Below, in pieces: positions 24,643 through 32,121 of a stretch of 40,748 bases of DNA (position 1 is its first letter; each line of letters opens with the position of its first letter). The stretch spans positions 1 through 40,748 of the forward strand of contig NZ_VDOR01000015.1 in NCBI RefSeq assembly GCF_007666205.1, in the 5' to 3' direction. The notes beneath the pieces are model-generated. The model did not search any database and was not told the origin of the DNA. It worked only from the letters and a program-made list of their open reading frames with translations. Made by a program: the position numbers and the translations under genes. The stretch is from Kocuria palustris. Its GTDB lineage: Bacteria; Actinomycetota; Actinomycetes; Actinomycetales; Micrococcaceae.

Positions 24643-25955
24643 TGAGCGGCACCGACCATCCGACGCGGGCTCCGGAGGGTGACGCGGGATCCCCGTGGCG
24701 CCAGGAGTCCTCCTACGGGAAGAACGCGGTGCACCGGTGGGGCGACCTCGCCGAGTTCCACGCGGCCGCGCACCGGCCCGACGGGATCCACGTCATCGCG
24801 AGCGCCCACGGGGGCCCGTACGAGCTGCTGACGCAGGGCGAGCCCTTCGAGCAGCAGGAGGGCCCCGTGCTCGCGATCTTCTCCGGGGCGGTGGGCAAGC
24901 GGGAGGGGCGCCGGCCGCCGTTCCTGTCGGGCCGCAGCCTGGCGCCGGGGCTCGGCCTGCCCCTGATCGCGCTCTCGGACCCGTCGCTGTCCCTGGCCCC
25001 GGGGCTGAGCATCGCGTGGTACGCGGGCTCCGAGCACCAGCGGGTGCAGTCCGCGACCGAGGACCTGCTGCGGCCCCTGGCCGAGTCCCCGGGAGCAGAC
25101 CTCTGGGTCGTCGGCGGCTCCGCCGGGGGCTTCGCCGCACTGGAGGCAGGCCATCGGCTGGGGGAGTCCTGCTCGGTCTTCGTCTGGAACCCCCAGACCG
25201 AGATCGCCGAGTACTCCCCGCGGTTCGTGCGGCAGTACGCCGAGGCCGCCTTCCCGTCCTCGCGGCCCGCACTGCGGACACCGCAGTGGAAGACGGGGCT
25301 GGGCGAGGCCATGGCCGCCGCCGGCTGCCGCGGCGATCTGACGGCCGATCTGCCGGCGGGCAGCGCCCCGCGACGGATCTTCTACCTCCAGAGCGCCGAC
25401 GACGACCCGCATGTCCAGCGGCACGCGGTGCCGTACCTGGGCTCCCAGGGGTATCGCCGCCTCGAGCCGGGGATCTGGACCGATGGCACCGAACGGGTCG
25501 CCTGGTTCGCCGAGACGGGGAAGGGCCACACCCCGCCGGCCGGGGACCGCATCCACGCGATCCTGGAGCGGCTCACGCGACCCGACCGGGACCCGGTGCT
25601 CGATCAGGTCCTGGAGATGGACGCCCAGTCCTTCTTCGACCGATCGCGTCCGTGGACCAGGCCCGACGACCTCCGGCCCGTCCGCGACGAGGTGGCGGGT
25701 CTCGTGTCCTGGCGGGTGCGGGGCCACCGCGTCTCCTCGTCCCTGCGCATGCTCCCCGCCGACTACGCGCGTCTGCACTGGAAGGCCGCCGTCCTGGACG
25801 CCCGGGACCGGGTGCTGCAGTCGGCGGCCGATCTGAGCACGGCATCGTCGTGGGACTTCGTCCCGGACCCCGCGATGCGCCGGATGCGCGTGGAGCTGGT
25901 CGACGGAATGGGCCACCTCCTGGTGCGCCGTCACATCCCCCTGAAGGCGTCGTGA
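24642..25955 (+). CDS. Alpha/beta-hydrolase-fold protein of the locus-specific family, stand-alone form
   Basis: The protein has 437 residues. The nucleophile elbow VVGGSAGGFAALEAG puts the Ser at residue 160. A D-x-H...H-x-x-PY segment (YLQSADDDPHVQRHAVPY) and GKGHTPPAGDRI supply candidate acid and His. The N-terminal half has FSGAVGKREGRRPPFLSG and SDP...IAWYAG, both repeated in the fusion proteins at 33771 and 36820. A beta-rich C-terminal domain (about 350-437) follows. The family is not known to me by name; an esterase, deacetylase or acyltransferase acting on the glycan is possible, and some members may be non-catalytic. No signal peptide. The start ATG 24642 overlaps the preceding stop by one base; longer frames upstream are the wrong frame of the previous gene. 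Confidence 0.72.
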   Translation: MSGTDHPTRAPEGDAGSPWRQESSYGKNAVHRWGDLAEFHAAAHRPDGIHVIASAHGGPYELLTQGEPFEQQEGPVLAIFSGAVGKREGRRPPFLSGRSLAPGLGLPLIALSDPSLSLAPGLSIAWYAGSEHQRVQSATEDLLRPLAESPGADLWVVGGSAGGFAALEAGHRLGESCSVFVWNPQTEIAEYSPRFVRQYAEAAFPSSRPALRTPQWKTGLGEAMAAAGCRGDLTADLPAGSAPRRIFYLQSADDDPHVQRHAVPYLGSQGYRRLEPGIWTDGTERVAWFAETGKGHTPPAGDRIHAILERLTRPDRDPVLDQVLEMDAQSFFDRSRPWTRPDDLRPVRDEVAGLVSWRVRGHRVSSSLRMLPADYARLHWKAAVLDARDRVLQSAADLSTASSWDFVPDPAMRRMRVELVDGMGHLLVRRHIPLKAS

Positions 25956-25963
25956 GGACAGAG

Positions 25964-26764
25964 ATGACGAACGTGTACGCGCACATCACCGCGGTGAACG
26001 CCGAGCGGGGGAACCTCGGCGACCTGATGGGCTTCCACATCGCCGACGCCGTGCTCGGCGCCGGGTCCTACGATCGGCTGGGCATCCGCTCCAAGGACGC
26101 CCTGCCGGCGGGGACGGTGGCGATCGTGGGCTCGCTCATCGCCGCGGTCACGCATGCGCCCTGCCGGGTCGTGGGCGGAGGCCTGATCAACGGCAACCGC
26201 CGGGAGTACGGGCCGGGCTTCCGGGCAGACGGCGTGCGGGGCTTCCTGACGCAGGCCGTGCTCGAGCGCGATGCGAAGCAGCGCCCCGAGGTCATCGGAG
26301 ATCCCGGCCTGCTGCTCGCGGACCTCGAGCCGATGCCCCGTGCGGTCCGCCGCAGGCCGCTGGGCTTCATCGTCCACGCCGTGGACCGGGAGGAGTTCGT
26401 GCGCCGCTACCCGGAGCACGAGCAGGACATCGTGGACAACTACGCGACGCGCTCGGAGTTCGTGCATGCCCTGGCGCAGTACCGGGCCATCGCCTCCACC
26501 AGCCTGCACGGCTGCATCTTCGCGCACTCCTACGGCGTCCCCGTGGCGCCCTTCGTGCTCACCGACCAGGTCTTCGGCGGCGACTTCAAGTTCCGCGACC
26601 ACTACTCGGCACTCGGGATCGACATCCGCCGCCGTGCTCTCGAGGGCACCGCCGAGGAGATCCGCGAGGCCGTCCTGGAGACCCCCCAGCCCTCCCGCGA
26701 GCAGATCGATCGCCTCACGGCACGGCAGTGGACCGCGATCCGCGCGGCCCTCACCCAGGCATGA
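25964..26764 (+). CDS. Polysaccharide pyruvyl transferase family protein
   Basis: The protein has 266 residues. The C-terminal motif ASTSLHGCIFAHSYGVPV (about 178-195) is the hallmark of the polysaccharide pyruvyl transferase/CsaB family, as is the N-terminal NLGDLMGFHIADAVLG. VVGGGLINGNRREYG and IGDPGLLLADL are further family-like strands. Family members transfer pyruvate from PEP to make ketals on sugars (as in wall polymers that bind SLH domains) or act as glycosyltransferases. ATG 25964 is chosen for AGGA 5 nt upstream; GTG 25952, overlapping the previous stop, would add four residues. ATGA at its stop could couple it to the PASTA lipoprotein frame. At 266 residues it is shorter than many relatives (about 300-380). 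Confidence 0.85.
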   Translation: MTNVYAHITAVNAERGNLGDLMGFHIADAVLGAGSYDRLGIRSKDALPAGTVAIVGSLIAAVTHAPCRVVGGGLINGNRREYGPGFRADGVRGFLTQAVLERDAKQRPEVIGDPGLLLADLEPMPRAVRRRPLGFIVHAVDREEFVRRYPEHEQDIVDNYATRSEFVHALAQYRAIASTSLHGCIFAHSYGVPVAPFVLTDQVFGGDFKFRDHYSALGIDIRRRALEGTAEEIREAVLETPQPSREQIDRLTARQWTAIRAALTQA

Positions 26765-26799
26765 CCCGCACCACCGCACCCGCCCCACGGAAGGCCGGA

Positions 26800-27171
26800 A
26801 TGATCATGTCCCAGCGCACCATCGCAGCCGCCGCCCTCGTGTGCGGCCTCGCCCTCACGGCCTCGGCCTGCGCCTCGAGCGAGCCCGAGGAGAAGGCCGC
26901 CTCGCAGTCGCCGCAGGAGGAGGCCACGGCCCTGCCCCCGATCGAGACCCAGGAGGGCAGGATGCCGGATGTGACGGGCCGGGATCTGCACGAGGCCATC
27001 CTCGCCCTGCGCGAGGTCGGCCTGCTCTACGAGATGGAGGGGGAGGGCTTCGACGCCGAGGCCGAGGCCCAGAGCACTCGGGACTGGGAGGTCGTCGAGC
27101 AGTCCCCGGCGGCCGAGGCGGATGTCGAGCGCCGGGACACGGTCCAGCTGACCGTGGAGCGCCGCGGATGA
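26800..27171 (+). CDS. Small PASTA-domain lipoprotein
   Basis: The protein has 123 residues. A lipoprotein signal with hydrophobic core (AAAALVCGLALTASAC) ends in a lipobox ASAC. A Glu/Ser-rich spacer follows, then one PASTA domain (about 50-122): MPDVTGRDLHEAILALREVG, later VVEQSPAAEADVERRDTVQLTV. PASTA domains bind peptidoglycan fragments or beta-lactam-like ligands. Starts: ATG 26800 (GGAAGG 5 nt upstream), ATG 26806 (11 nt), or ATG 26761 overlapping the pyruvyltransferase stop; the first is preferred. It is the only clearly exported protein inside the biosynthetic chain, and may help place the new polymer on peptidoglycan. That role is inferred. Confidence 0.82.
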   Translation: MIMSQRTIAAAALVCGLALTASACASSEPEEKAASQSPQEEATALPPIETQEGRMPDVTGRDLHEAILALREVGLLYEMEGEGFDAEAEAQSTRDWEVVEQSPAAEADVERRDTVQLTVERRG

Positions 27172-30100
27172 CCGGCGGATCCCGTCACCCGGGGGACGGA
27201 AGCACCGGGACCCGCCCGCCGAACGGAGCAGCAGCGCAGGATGGAGCCGAGGACATGGCCATGATCGACACCGCCGGGCCCGTCGATGCCGGCCGCACCC
27301 CCGACGGCGCCGCGGTGGCCCTCTGGACCCAGCGGGCGGACGCCGCGGAGATCCAGCCGGGCGGGCTTCGACCGGGGGACGGACCGGGGGCTCAGCCCCG
27401 GCTCCACCTCGTCGCCGGTGCGAGCCTGTCGCAGGTCCTCGCGACGGTGCGGCGGCTGCCCGGTGCACCCGCGATCTGGCTGGCCGATGACGCGACGACC
27501 GAGGAGCTCGCCGCTCTGCCGCCGAAGCAGCGCGTCGAGGCCCTCGAGGCGCTCGTGCGCGGCGGCTGCCTGCTGGCCGCCTCGACCGAGCAGCTGCGCC
27601 GGCTCGCGGGCTGGGCGCCGAAGCTGACCTCCCGGATGCACCTGCGGCCCGATGACTTCGGGACCTGGGCCGACGGCTGGCTGGGCTTCGTCGGCGGCGA
27701 CGGCCTGCTGACGGTCCTCCACGACACCGCCGGCACCGCCGAGCTGCCCGGAGCGCTCGTCCTGCGGGAGGATCTCCGCACCCTCAGCCCGGCCGACACG
27801 CAGCTCGCGTCGTGGCTCCCGGCCGCCGGCGACCGGCGCGACGCCGCCGGGAGGATCGAGCCGCGGCTGGCGGCCTGGTACGCGAACACCGCGGCGGTCG
27901 AGCTCCGCGCCGACCTGCTGGTCCTCGACCGGCCGGAGGTCGCCGCCGCGCTCGTCCGCTCGCCGAACCTCAAGGTGTCGCTCGCACTGAGCGTGGGGGC
28001 CGGGTGGTTCCAGGACGCCCTCGCCGAGGACCCGGTGTCCGCGCGGCGCGTCGTGCGCAACGTGTCGGCCGGCGAGTGCGTGGTCCTGGCCTCGAGCGAG
28101 GCGGAGCGGCTCGCGCTGCAGGAGCAGGGCTTCTCGGGATCGCTCGAGATCGCGGACCTGCGCTCCGCCGACGGCCGCGCCCGGCTGCGGCGCCTGGCCG
28201 AGCTCGCGCGCCCGATGACGGAGCTGCCCGCTGCGCGCACCCTGCTCATGGCGGGCCACGACTTCAAGTTCGCCGGCGAGCTCGTGGAGCTGCTGCAGCA
28301 CGTCGGCGGCCTGCGGATCGAGTTCGACCGGTGGCCGCAGCAGAACCGCCACAGCGTGGAGGACTCGGACGCGCGTCTGGCGGAGGCGGACATCATCTTC
28401 TGCGAGTTCGCCTCGCACAATGCGATCTGGTACTCGTGGCACAAGCGCCCGGGGCAGCGCCTCGTCGTGCGCTTCCACGGCTACGAGCTCTTCCAGGACT
28501 TCGTGCACGACATCAATCTGGCCGCCGTGGACGTGGTCGTCTTCGTCTCGGAGTTCTACCGGGAGCGCGTGATCGCCGAGCTCGGCTGGCCCCGCGACAA
28601 GACCGCGGTCGTGCACAACATGATCGACGTCTTCGACCTGGACCGGCCGAAGCACCCCGATGCCCGCTTCCACCTCGGCATCGCCGGCATCGTGCCGATC
28701 CTCAAGCGCCCCGACCGTGCGCTGGACCTGCTGGAGATCCTGCTGGCCTCTGACGACCGGTACGTCCTGCACGTCCGGGGACGCGCGCCCTGGGACTACG
28801 GCTGGATGTGGCAGGACCCCGTGGTCCAGGACGCCTACCGGGCGTTCTACGAGCGGCTCGCGGCGGATCCGGAGCTCCTGGCCCACGTGGCCTTCGACGC
28901 CTTCGGCGCCGACATGGGCGCCTGGTTCCGCCGGATCGGCTGGATGCTCTCGCCGTCGACGCGCGAGACCTTCCACCTCGCTCCCGTCGAGGGAACGGCC
29001 GGCGGCGCGATCCCGGTCGTGTGGCAGCGCGACGGAGCCGCCGAGATCTTCGAGGACGACTGGGTGCACGCGAGCACGCAGGACGCCGCGGCAGCCATCC
29101 TGCGGATCAATGCCTCGCAGCGCGGCCATGCCGAGGAGGCCGAGCGGGCCGAGCGCAGCGCTCGCCGCTTCGACGTGACGGCCCTGGCCCCCCGGTGGGC
29201 CGAGGTCCTGTTCCCCCAGCACGCGCTCGGTCCCGCCGCGCAACCCCAGGTCGATCCCCGCTTCGACGAGGAGTCGCTGCGGCAGCGCTGGCAGGAGCTG
29301 GGCACCCCGGCCGCGCTCGATCGGCTGCTGATCGGTCTGCTGGCCCGGCCGGAGACTCAGGGACGGGCCCTCGAGCTGGCGGACGAGCATCGGGACGAGC
29401 TCGGCGCGCTGAGCGCCGGGACGCGGCGCGAGCTCGAGGAGTGCCGCGTGCACCGGCAGCTGCGCGCGGGAGACCTGCTGCGGGCGCCCCGGACCACGGG
29501 CAGCGCCTACCTCGCCCGGCCGGGCGAGGTCCTCGTCATCGGGCCGGAGCAGCCCGTCGAGCCCGTGGCGGAGCCCGGGTCCGCAGACGAGCCCGCGACG
29601 GATCCCGCGGATGACGCCGGGGAGGCCGCCGGCCTGCTGCGGATCTCGGCCGGACCGGTCGGGGAGGAGCCGCAGCAGGTGGTCGAGGCCTCCGCGCAGC
29701 GCTCGGTGCTCGAGCGGATCCAGATCGCGGCCGACGGGCTGACCCGGCGGGCGCGCGTGCTGCGTCCGCAGGCGCTGTGCGTCGACCGCGCCTGCGTCGT
29801 CGCCTCCTGGGCGGCCGTGCTGGCCGGTCGCAGGCTCGGCGTGCCCGTGGCCGCCCTGGACGGGACCGGTCTGGAGGGGACAGGCCCGGACGCCTCCGCC
29901 GGCGGCGCTGCGGCGGCGCTGGAGTGCCCGGCGGAGCACGAGTTCGACGGCCTCGTGACGGATCCGGCGCAGCTCGACGAGGCGGCGGTGCAGCGGCTGC
30001 AGCGCGACTACGACGAGCTGGCCTCGGAGGTCGAGCAGATGCGCCTCGATCAGGTGACGGTCGGCATCATCTCCGACGAGTTCACGGAGCGGACGGTCTC

Positions 30101-31472
30101 CGAGCGCTGCGCGGTCGTGCACATCCCGCGGCAGGACGCGGATCTCACGGTGGCCGCCCACCGCCTGGACGCCCTGTTCGTGGAATCCGCCTGGTCCGGC
30201 CGCGAGAGCGAGTGGTTCCACGGGGTGGCCTACTACAAGGACTCCCGGCACGACATCGAACAGGCCGTCCGGGTGGCGCGCGCCAAGGGCATCCCCGTGA
30301 TCTTCTGGAACAAGGAGGATCCGGTGCACTTCAGGTCCTTCGCGCCCACTGCGGCGCTGTGCGATGTCGTGTTCACGACCGACGCGGACCGGATCCCCGC
30401 CTACCTCGACAACGACACGCAGCATCGCAACCGCGCGGTCGCGTCCATGCCGTTCTTCGCGGAGCCCCGGCTGCATCACCCGCTGCCGGGATCGTGGTCC
30501 GAGCGCAGGACCGTCAGCTACGCCGGGACCTACTACGGCGCCCGGTACGCGGAGCGCTCGGCCGAGCTCGACAGGATCCTGTCCGCCGCGCAGCTCCACG
30601 GGCTGACGATCTACGACCGCCAGCGCAATCACCCGGGCTCCCCGTACTCCTTCCCGCAGCGCTACGAGGGATCGATCGACGGCGGCCTGTCCTACGACGA
30701 GGTGCTCGAGGCCTACAAGGCGCATCCCGTGCACATCAACGTGAACTCGGTGAACGACTCGCCGACCATGTTCTCCCGGAGGGTCGTCGAGATCGCGGCC
30801 TCCGGCGCCGTGGTGGTCAGCGGCAGGGGCCGCGGACTGCAGGAGAGCATCCCCGCGGTGCCCGTCAGCGAGGACGCCGACGCCCTGGGCCGGATCATGG
30901 GCGAGTGCCTGGGCGACGGCCGGGCCTGGCGGCGCAGGGCCTGGCAGCAGCTGCGTGCGGTGCGGCGGTCGTACCTGTGCCAGCACGCCCTGACCATCAT
31001 GCTGCGCGCCGCCGGCCTGCCGATCAGCACCGCCCCGGCGCAGCCCTGGACGGCCGTCGTCGAGCGGCTGGACGAGGCCGCGGCCCGGGACCTGCTGCGT
31101 CAGACCCATCGACCCGCCGCGGTGCGGGTCGTCGCGGGCGAGGCCGAGGCAGGGGCGCTCGGGTTCCTCGAGGCGGCGGGCATCGGCTGCGTCGAGCAGG
31201 TGCGGACCCCGTGGGCCGCGCGGTGGGAGCAGGGCAGGCCCCAGACCTGGGCGGAGGATCTGCTCCACGCCGCGGAGTTCGTCCCGCAGGACGTCACGCG
31301 CATCGGCGCCCGCCGCGCAGCGGATGAGGAGCCGGGTCTGATGAGCTGGCGGGAGCCGGGGCTGCCCGTCGCGTTCTTCCGACCCGGGCGGGAGGACGGC
31401 CGCGCGATCAGCTGGCTGTTGGACGAGCAGGACGAGCAGGACGAGCAGGGAGGCGTGACCCGTGGCCGATGA
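27168..31472 (+). CDS. Giant modular glycosyltransferase: GT-B-like module followed by CgeB-like module
   Basis: The protein has 1434 residues from ATG 27168 (ATGA overlap). ATG 27261, with GAGGA 7 nt upstream, is an alternative start 31 residues in. Residues 1-350 look like a Rossmann-type domain of unknown function. Module A (about 357-685) has LLMAGHDFKFAGELVEL, FCEFASHNAIWYSWH, VAGIVPILKRPDRAL-type strands, VRGRAPWDYGWM and LSPSTRETFHL. It matches the last module of the protein at 13697. A linker of about 280 residues leads to module B (about 963-1390), a CgeB-like unit with IISDEFTERTVSE, LFVESAWSGRESEW, GIPVIFWNKEDPVHF, INVNSVNDSPTMFSRR and TWAEDLL. Thus the two modules it shares with that protein are in swapped order. 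No signal peptide. It ends in a DEQ repeat and overlaps the next gene by 11 nt. Confidence 0.84.
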   Translation: MTGGSRHPGDGSTGTRPPNGAAAQDGAEDMAMIDTAGPVDAGRTPDGAAVALWTQRADAAEIQPGGLRPGDGPGAQPRLHLVAGASLSQVLATVRRLPGAPAIWLADDATTEELAALPPKQRVEALEALVRGGCLLAASTEQLRRLAGWAPKLTSRMHLRPDDFGTWADGWLGFVGGDGLLTVLHDTAGTAELPGALVLREDLRTLSPADTQLASWLPAAGDRRDAAGRIEPRLAAWYANTAAVELRADLLVLDRPEVAAALVRSPNLKVSLALSVGAGWFQDALAEDPVSARRVVRNVSAGECVVLASSEAERLALQEQGFSGSLEIADLRSADGRARLRRLAELARPMTELPAARTLLMAGHDFKFAGELVELLQHVGGLRIEFDRWPQQNRHSVEDSDARLAEADIIFCEFASHNAIWYSWHKRPGQRLVVRFHGYELFQDFVHDINLAAVDVVVFVSEFYRERVIAELGWPRDKTAVVHNMIDVFDLDRPKHPDARFHLGIAGIVPILKRPDRALDLLEILLASDDRYVLHVRGRAPWDYGWMWQDPVVQDAYRAFYERLAADPELLAHVAFDAFGADMGAWFRRIGWMLSPSTRETFHLAPVEGTAGGAIPVVWQRDGAAEIFEDDWVHASTQDAAAAILRINASQRGHAEEAERAERSARRFDVTALAPRWAEVLFPQHALGPAAQPQVDPRFDEESLRQRWQELGTPAALDRLLIGLLARPETQGRALELADEHRDELGALSAGTRRELEECRVHRQLRAGDLLRAPRTTGSAYLARPGEVLVIGPEQPVEPVAEPGSADEPATDPADDAGEAAGLLRISAGPVGEEPQQVVEASAQRSVLERIQIAADGLTRRARVLRPQALCVDRACVVASWAAVLAGRRLGVPVAALDGTGLEGTGPDASAGGAAAALECPAEHEFDGLVTDPAQLDEAAVQRLQRDYDELASEVEQMRLDQVTVGIISDEFTERTVSERCAVVHIPRQDADLTVAAHRLDALFVESAWSGRESEWFHGVAYYKDSRHDIEQAVRVARAKGIPVIFWNKEDPVHFRSFAPTAALCDVVFTTDADRIPAYLDNDTQHRNRAVASMPFFAEPRLHHPLPGSWSERRTVSYAGTYYGARYAERSAELDRILSAAQLHGLTIYDRQRNHPGSPYSFPQRYEGSIDGGLSYDEVLEAYKAHPVHINVNSVNDSPTMFSRRVVEIAASGAVVVSGRGRGLQESIPAVPVSEDADALGRIMGECLGDGRAWRRRAWQQLRAVRRSYLCQHALTIMLRAAGLPISTAPAQPWTAVVERLDEAAARDLLRQTHRPAAVRVVAGEAEAGALGFLEAAGIGCVEQVRTPWAARWEQGRPQTWAEDLLHAAEFVPQDVTRIGARRAADEEPGLMSWREPGLPVAFFRPGREDGRAISWLLDEQDEQDEQGGVTRGR
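31422..31448 (+). repeat. Three 9-bp tandem repeats at the 3' end of the giant glycosyltransferase
   Basis: GACGAGCAG occurs three times in a row and encodes Asp-Glu-Gln repeats in the acidic C-terminal tail. Loss or gain of units would keep the frame; the array sits only 13 nt before the next start codon and next to its ribosome binding site. Confidence 0.8.
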
Positions 31473-32052
31473 GAGCACCCCCGTCGCCGGGCGCGCGGCG
31501 ACCCCGCCGCCGCCGAACACCGGCCAGTCGACGCTGGGCGCCGTCCTGGGCCTGTCCGGGGACCCGCAGCTGCAGACGCGGCGATGGGTCCACGGGCTGA
31601 TGACCCCGGGCCTCGCGCGCGATCTGCGGTCCCGGGGGATCGAGGTCTTCCCTGCGGCGCCCGGGCTGGCCGCCGAGTCGATCGGCGTGGTCCCCGCCCG
31701 CGCCCTGGTGATCGAGGACGCCGCCCTGGAGACGGGTCCGTGGGCCGGTGCGGGAGATGACACCGCCCCGGAGCTCGCCGAGCAGATCGCCGAGCTGCTG
31801 GCGCAGTGCGCAGAGCTGGCGGTGCCCGTGCTCCGGGTCAGCGCGACGGAGGACGGCCTCGGCCCCTGGGACGAGGAGAGCACCCTGGCAGGCGCTCTCG
31901 GATCGGCGGTCGTGATCGCGCCGGGCTCGGCGATGTTCGACGGCACCCCGGAGGGGGCGCCCTCGAGCCTGCTCGTGACGGCCCTGCGGGAGCACGTCGC
32001 AGCCGCCGTAGGCCCGAGCGCGCCGCAGCCGCAGAGCGACCCCTTCAGCTGA
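31462..32052 (+). CDS. Small protein resembling a degenerate half of the CgeB-like module
   Basis: This 196-residue protein starts at GTG 31462 with GGGAGG 8 nt upstream, inside the end of the preceding gene. Most of it is a Rossmann-like alternation: VHGLMTPGLARDLRSRGIEV, ALVIEDAALETGPW, ELLAQCAELAVPVLRVS. The middle part lines up by eye with the first half of the CgeB-like module (compare LVFIESAWNGNDGQW and LLEQCRGLGIPTVFWNKEDP), but the WNKEDP signature is lost and the second half is absent. It may be a regulatory or dimerisation partner of the giant glycosyltransferase, or a decaying remnant. No signal peptide; Pro-rich N-terminus. It is the last plus-strand gene of the locus. Confidence 0.65.
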   Translation: MADESTPVAGRAATPPPPNTGQSTLGAVLGLSGDPQLQTRRWVHGLMTPGLARDLRSRGIEVFPAAPGLAAESIGVVPARALVIEDAALETGPWAGAGDDTAPELAEQIAELLAQCAELAVPVLRVSATEDGLGPWDEESTLAGALGSAVVIAPGSAMFDGTPEGAPSSLLVTALREHVAAAVGPSAPQPQSDPFS

Positions 32053-32071
32053 GGGGCTCACCGCAGGGGGC

Positions 32072-32097
32072 CTCTGTCCGGGGCTCGGCCGACAGGG
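32072..32097. terminator. Possible bidirectional hairpin between convergent gene blocks
   Basis: In the 69-nt gap between convergent stops, a 7-bp stem (32072-32078 with 32091-32097, including one G-T wobble) closes a 12-nt loop. It could act on either strand. The gap also has a short imperfect direct repeat sharing CGGGCTCGGC or a near copy. Evidence for termination is modest. Confidence 0.3.
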
Positions 32098-32121
32098 ACC
32101 GGGCTCGGCGGAGGGATCCGA

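Noticed and set aside
26271-27167. Upstream extension of the 1434-residue glycosyltransferase
   Set aside because: The frame is open but runs out of phase through the pyruvyltransferase and PASTA genes, with shadow-like composition. The start is placed at 27168 or shortly after.
27027-31946. 1639-codon minus-strand open frame opposite the giant glycosyltransferase
   Set aside because: Composition is that of an antisense shadow (Arg/Gly/His/Ala/Leu-rich, no motif). The plus-strand frame carries all recognisable domains. The same applies to 12929-16645, 18735-21698 and 21136-24504 on the minus strand.
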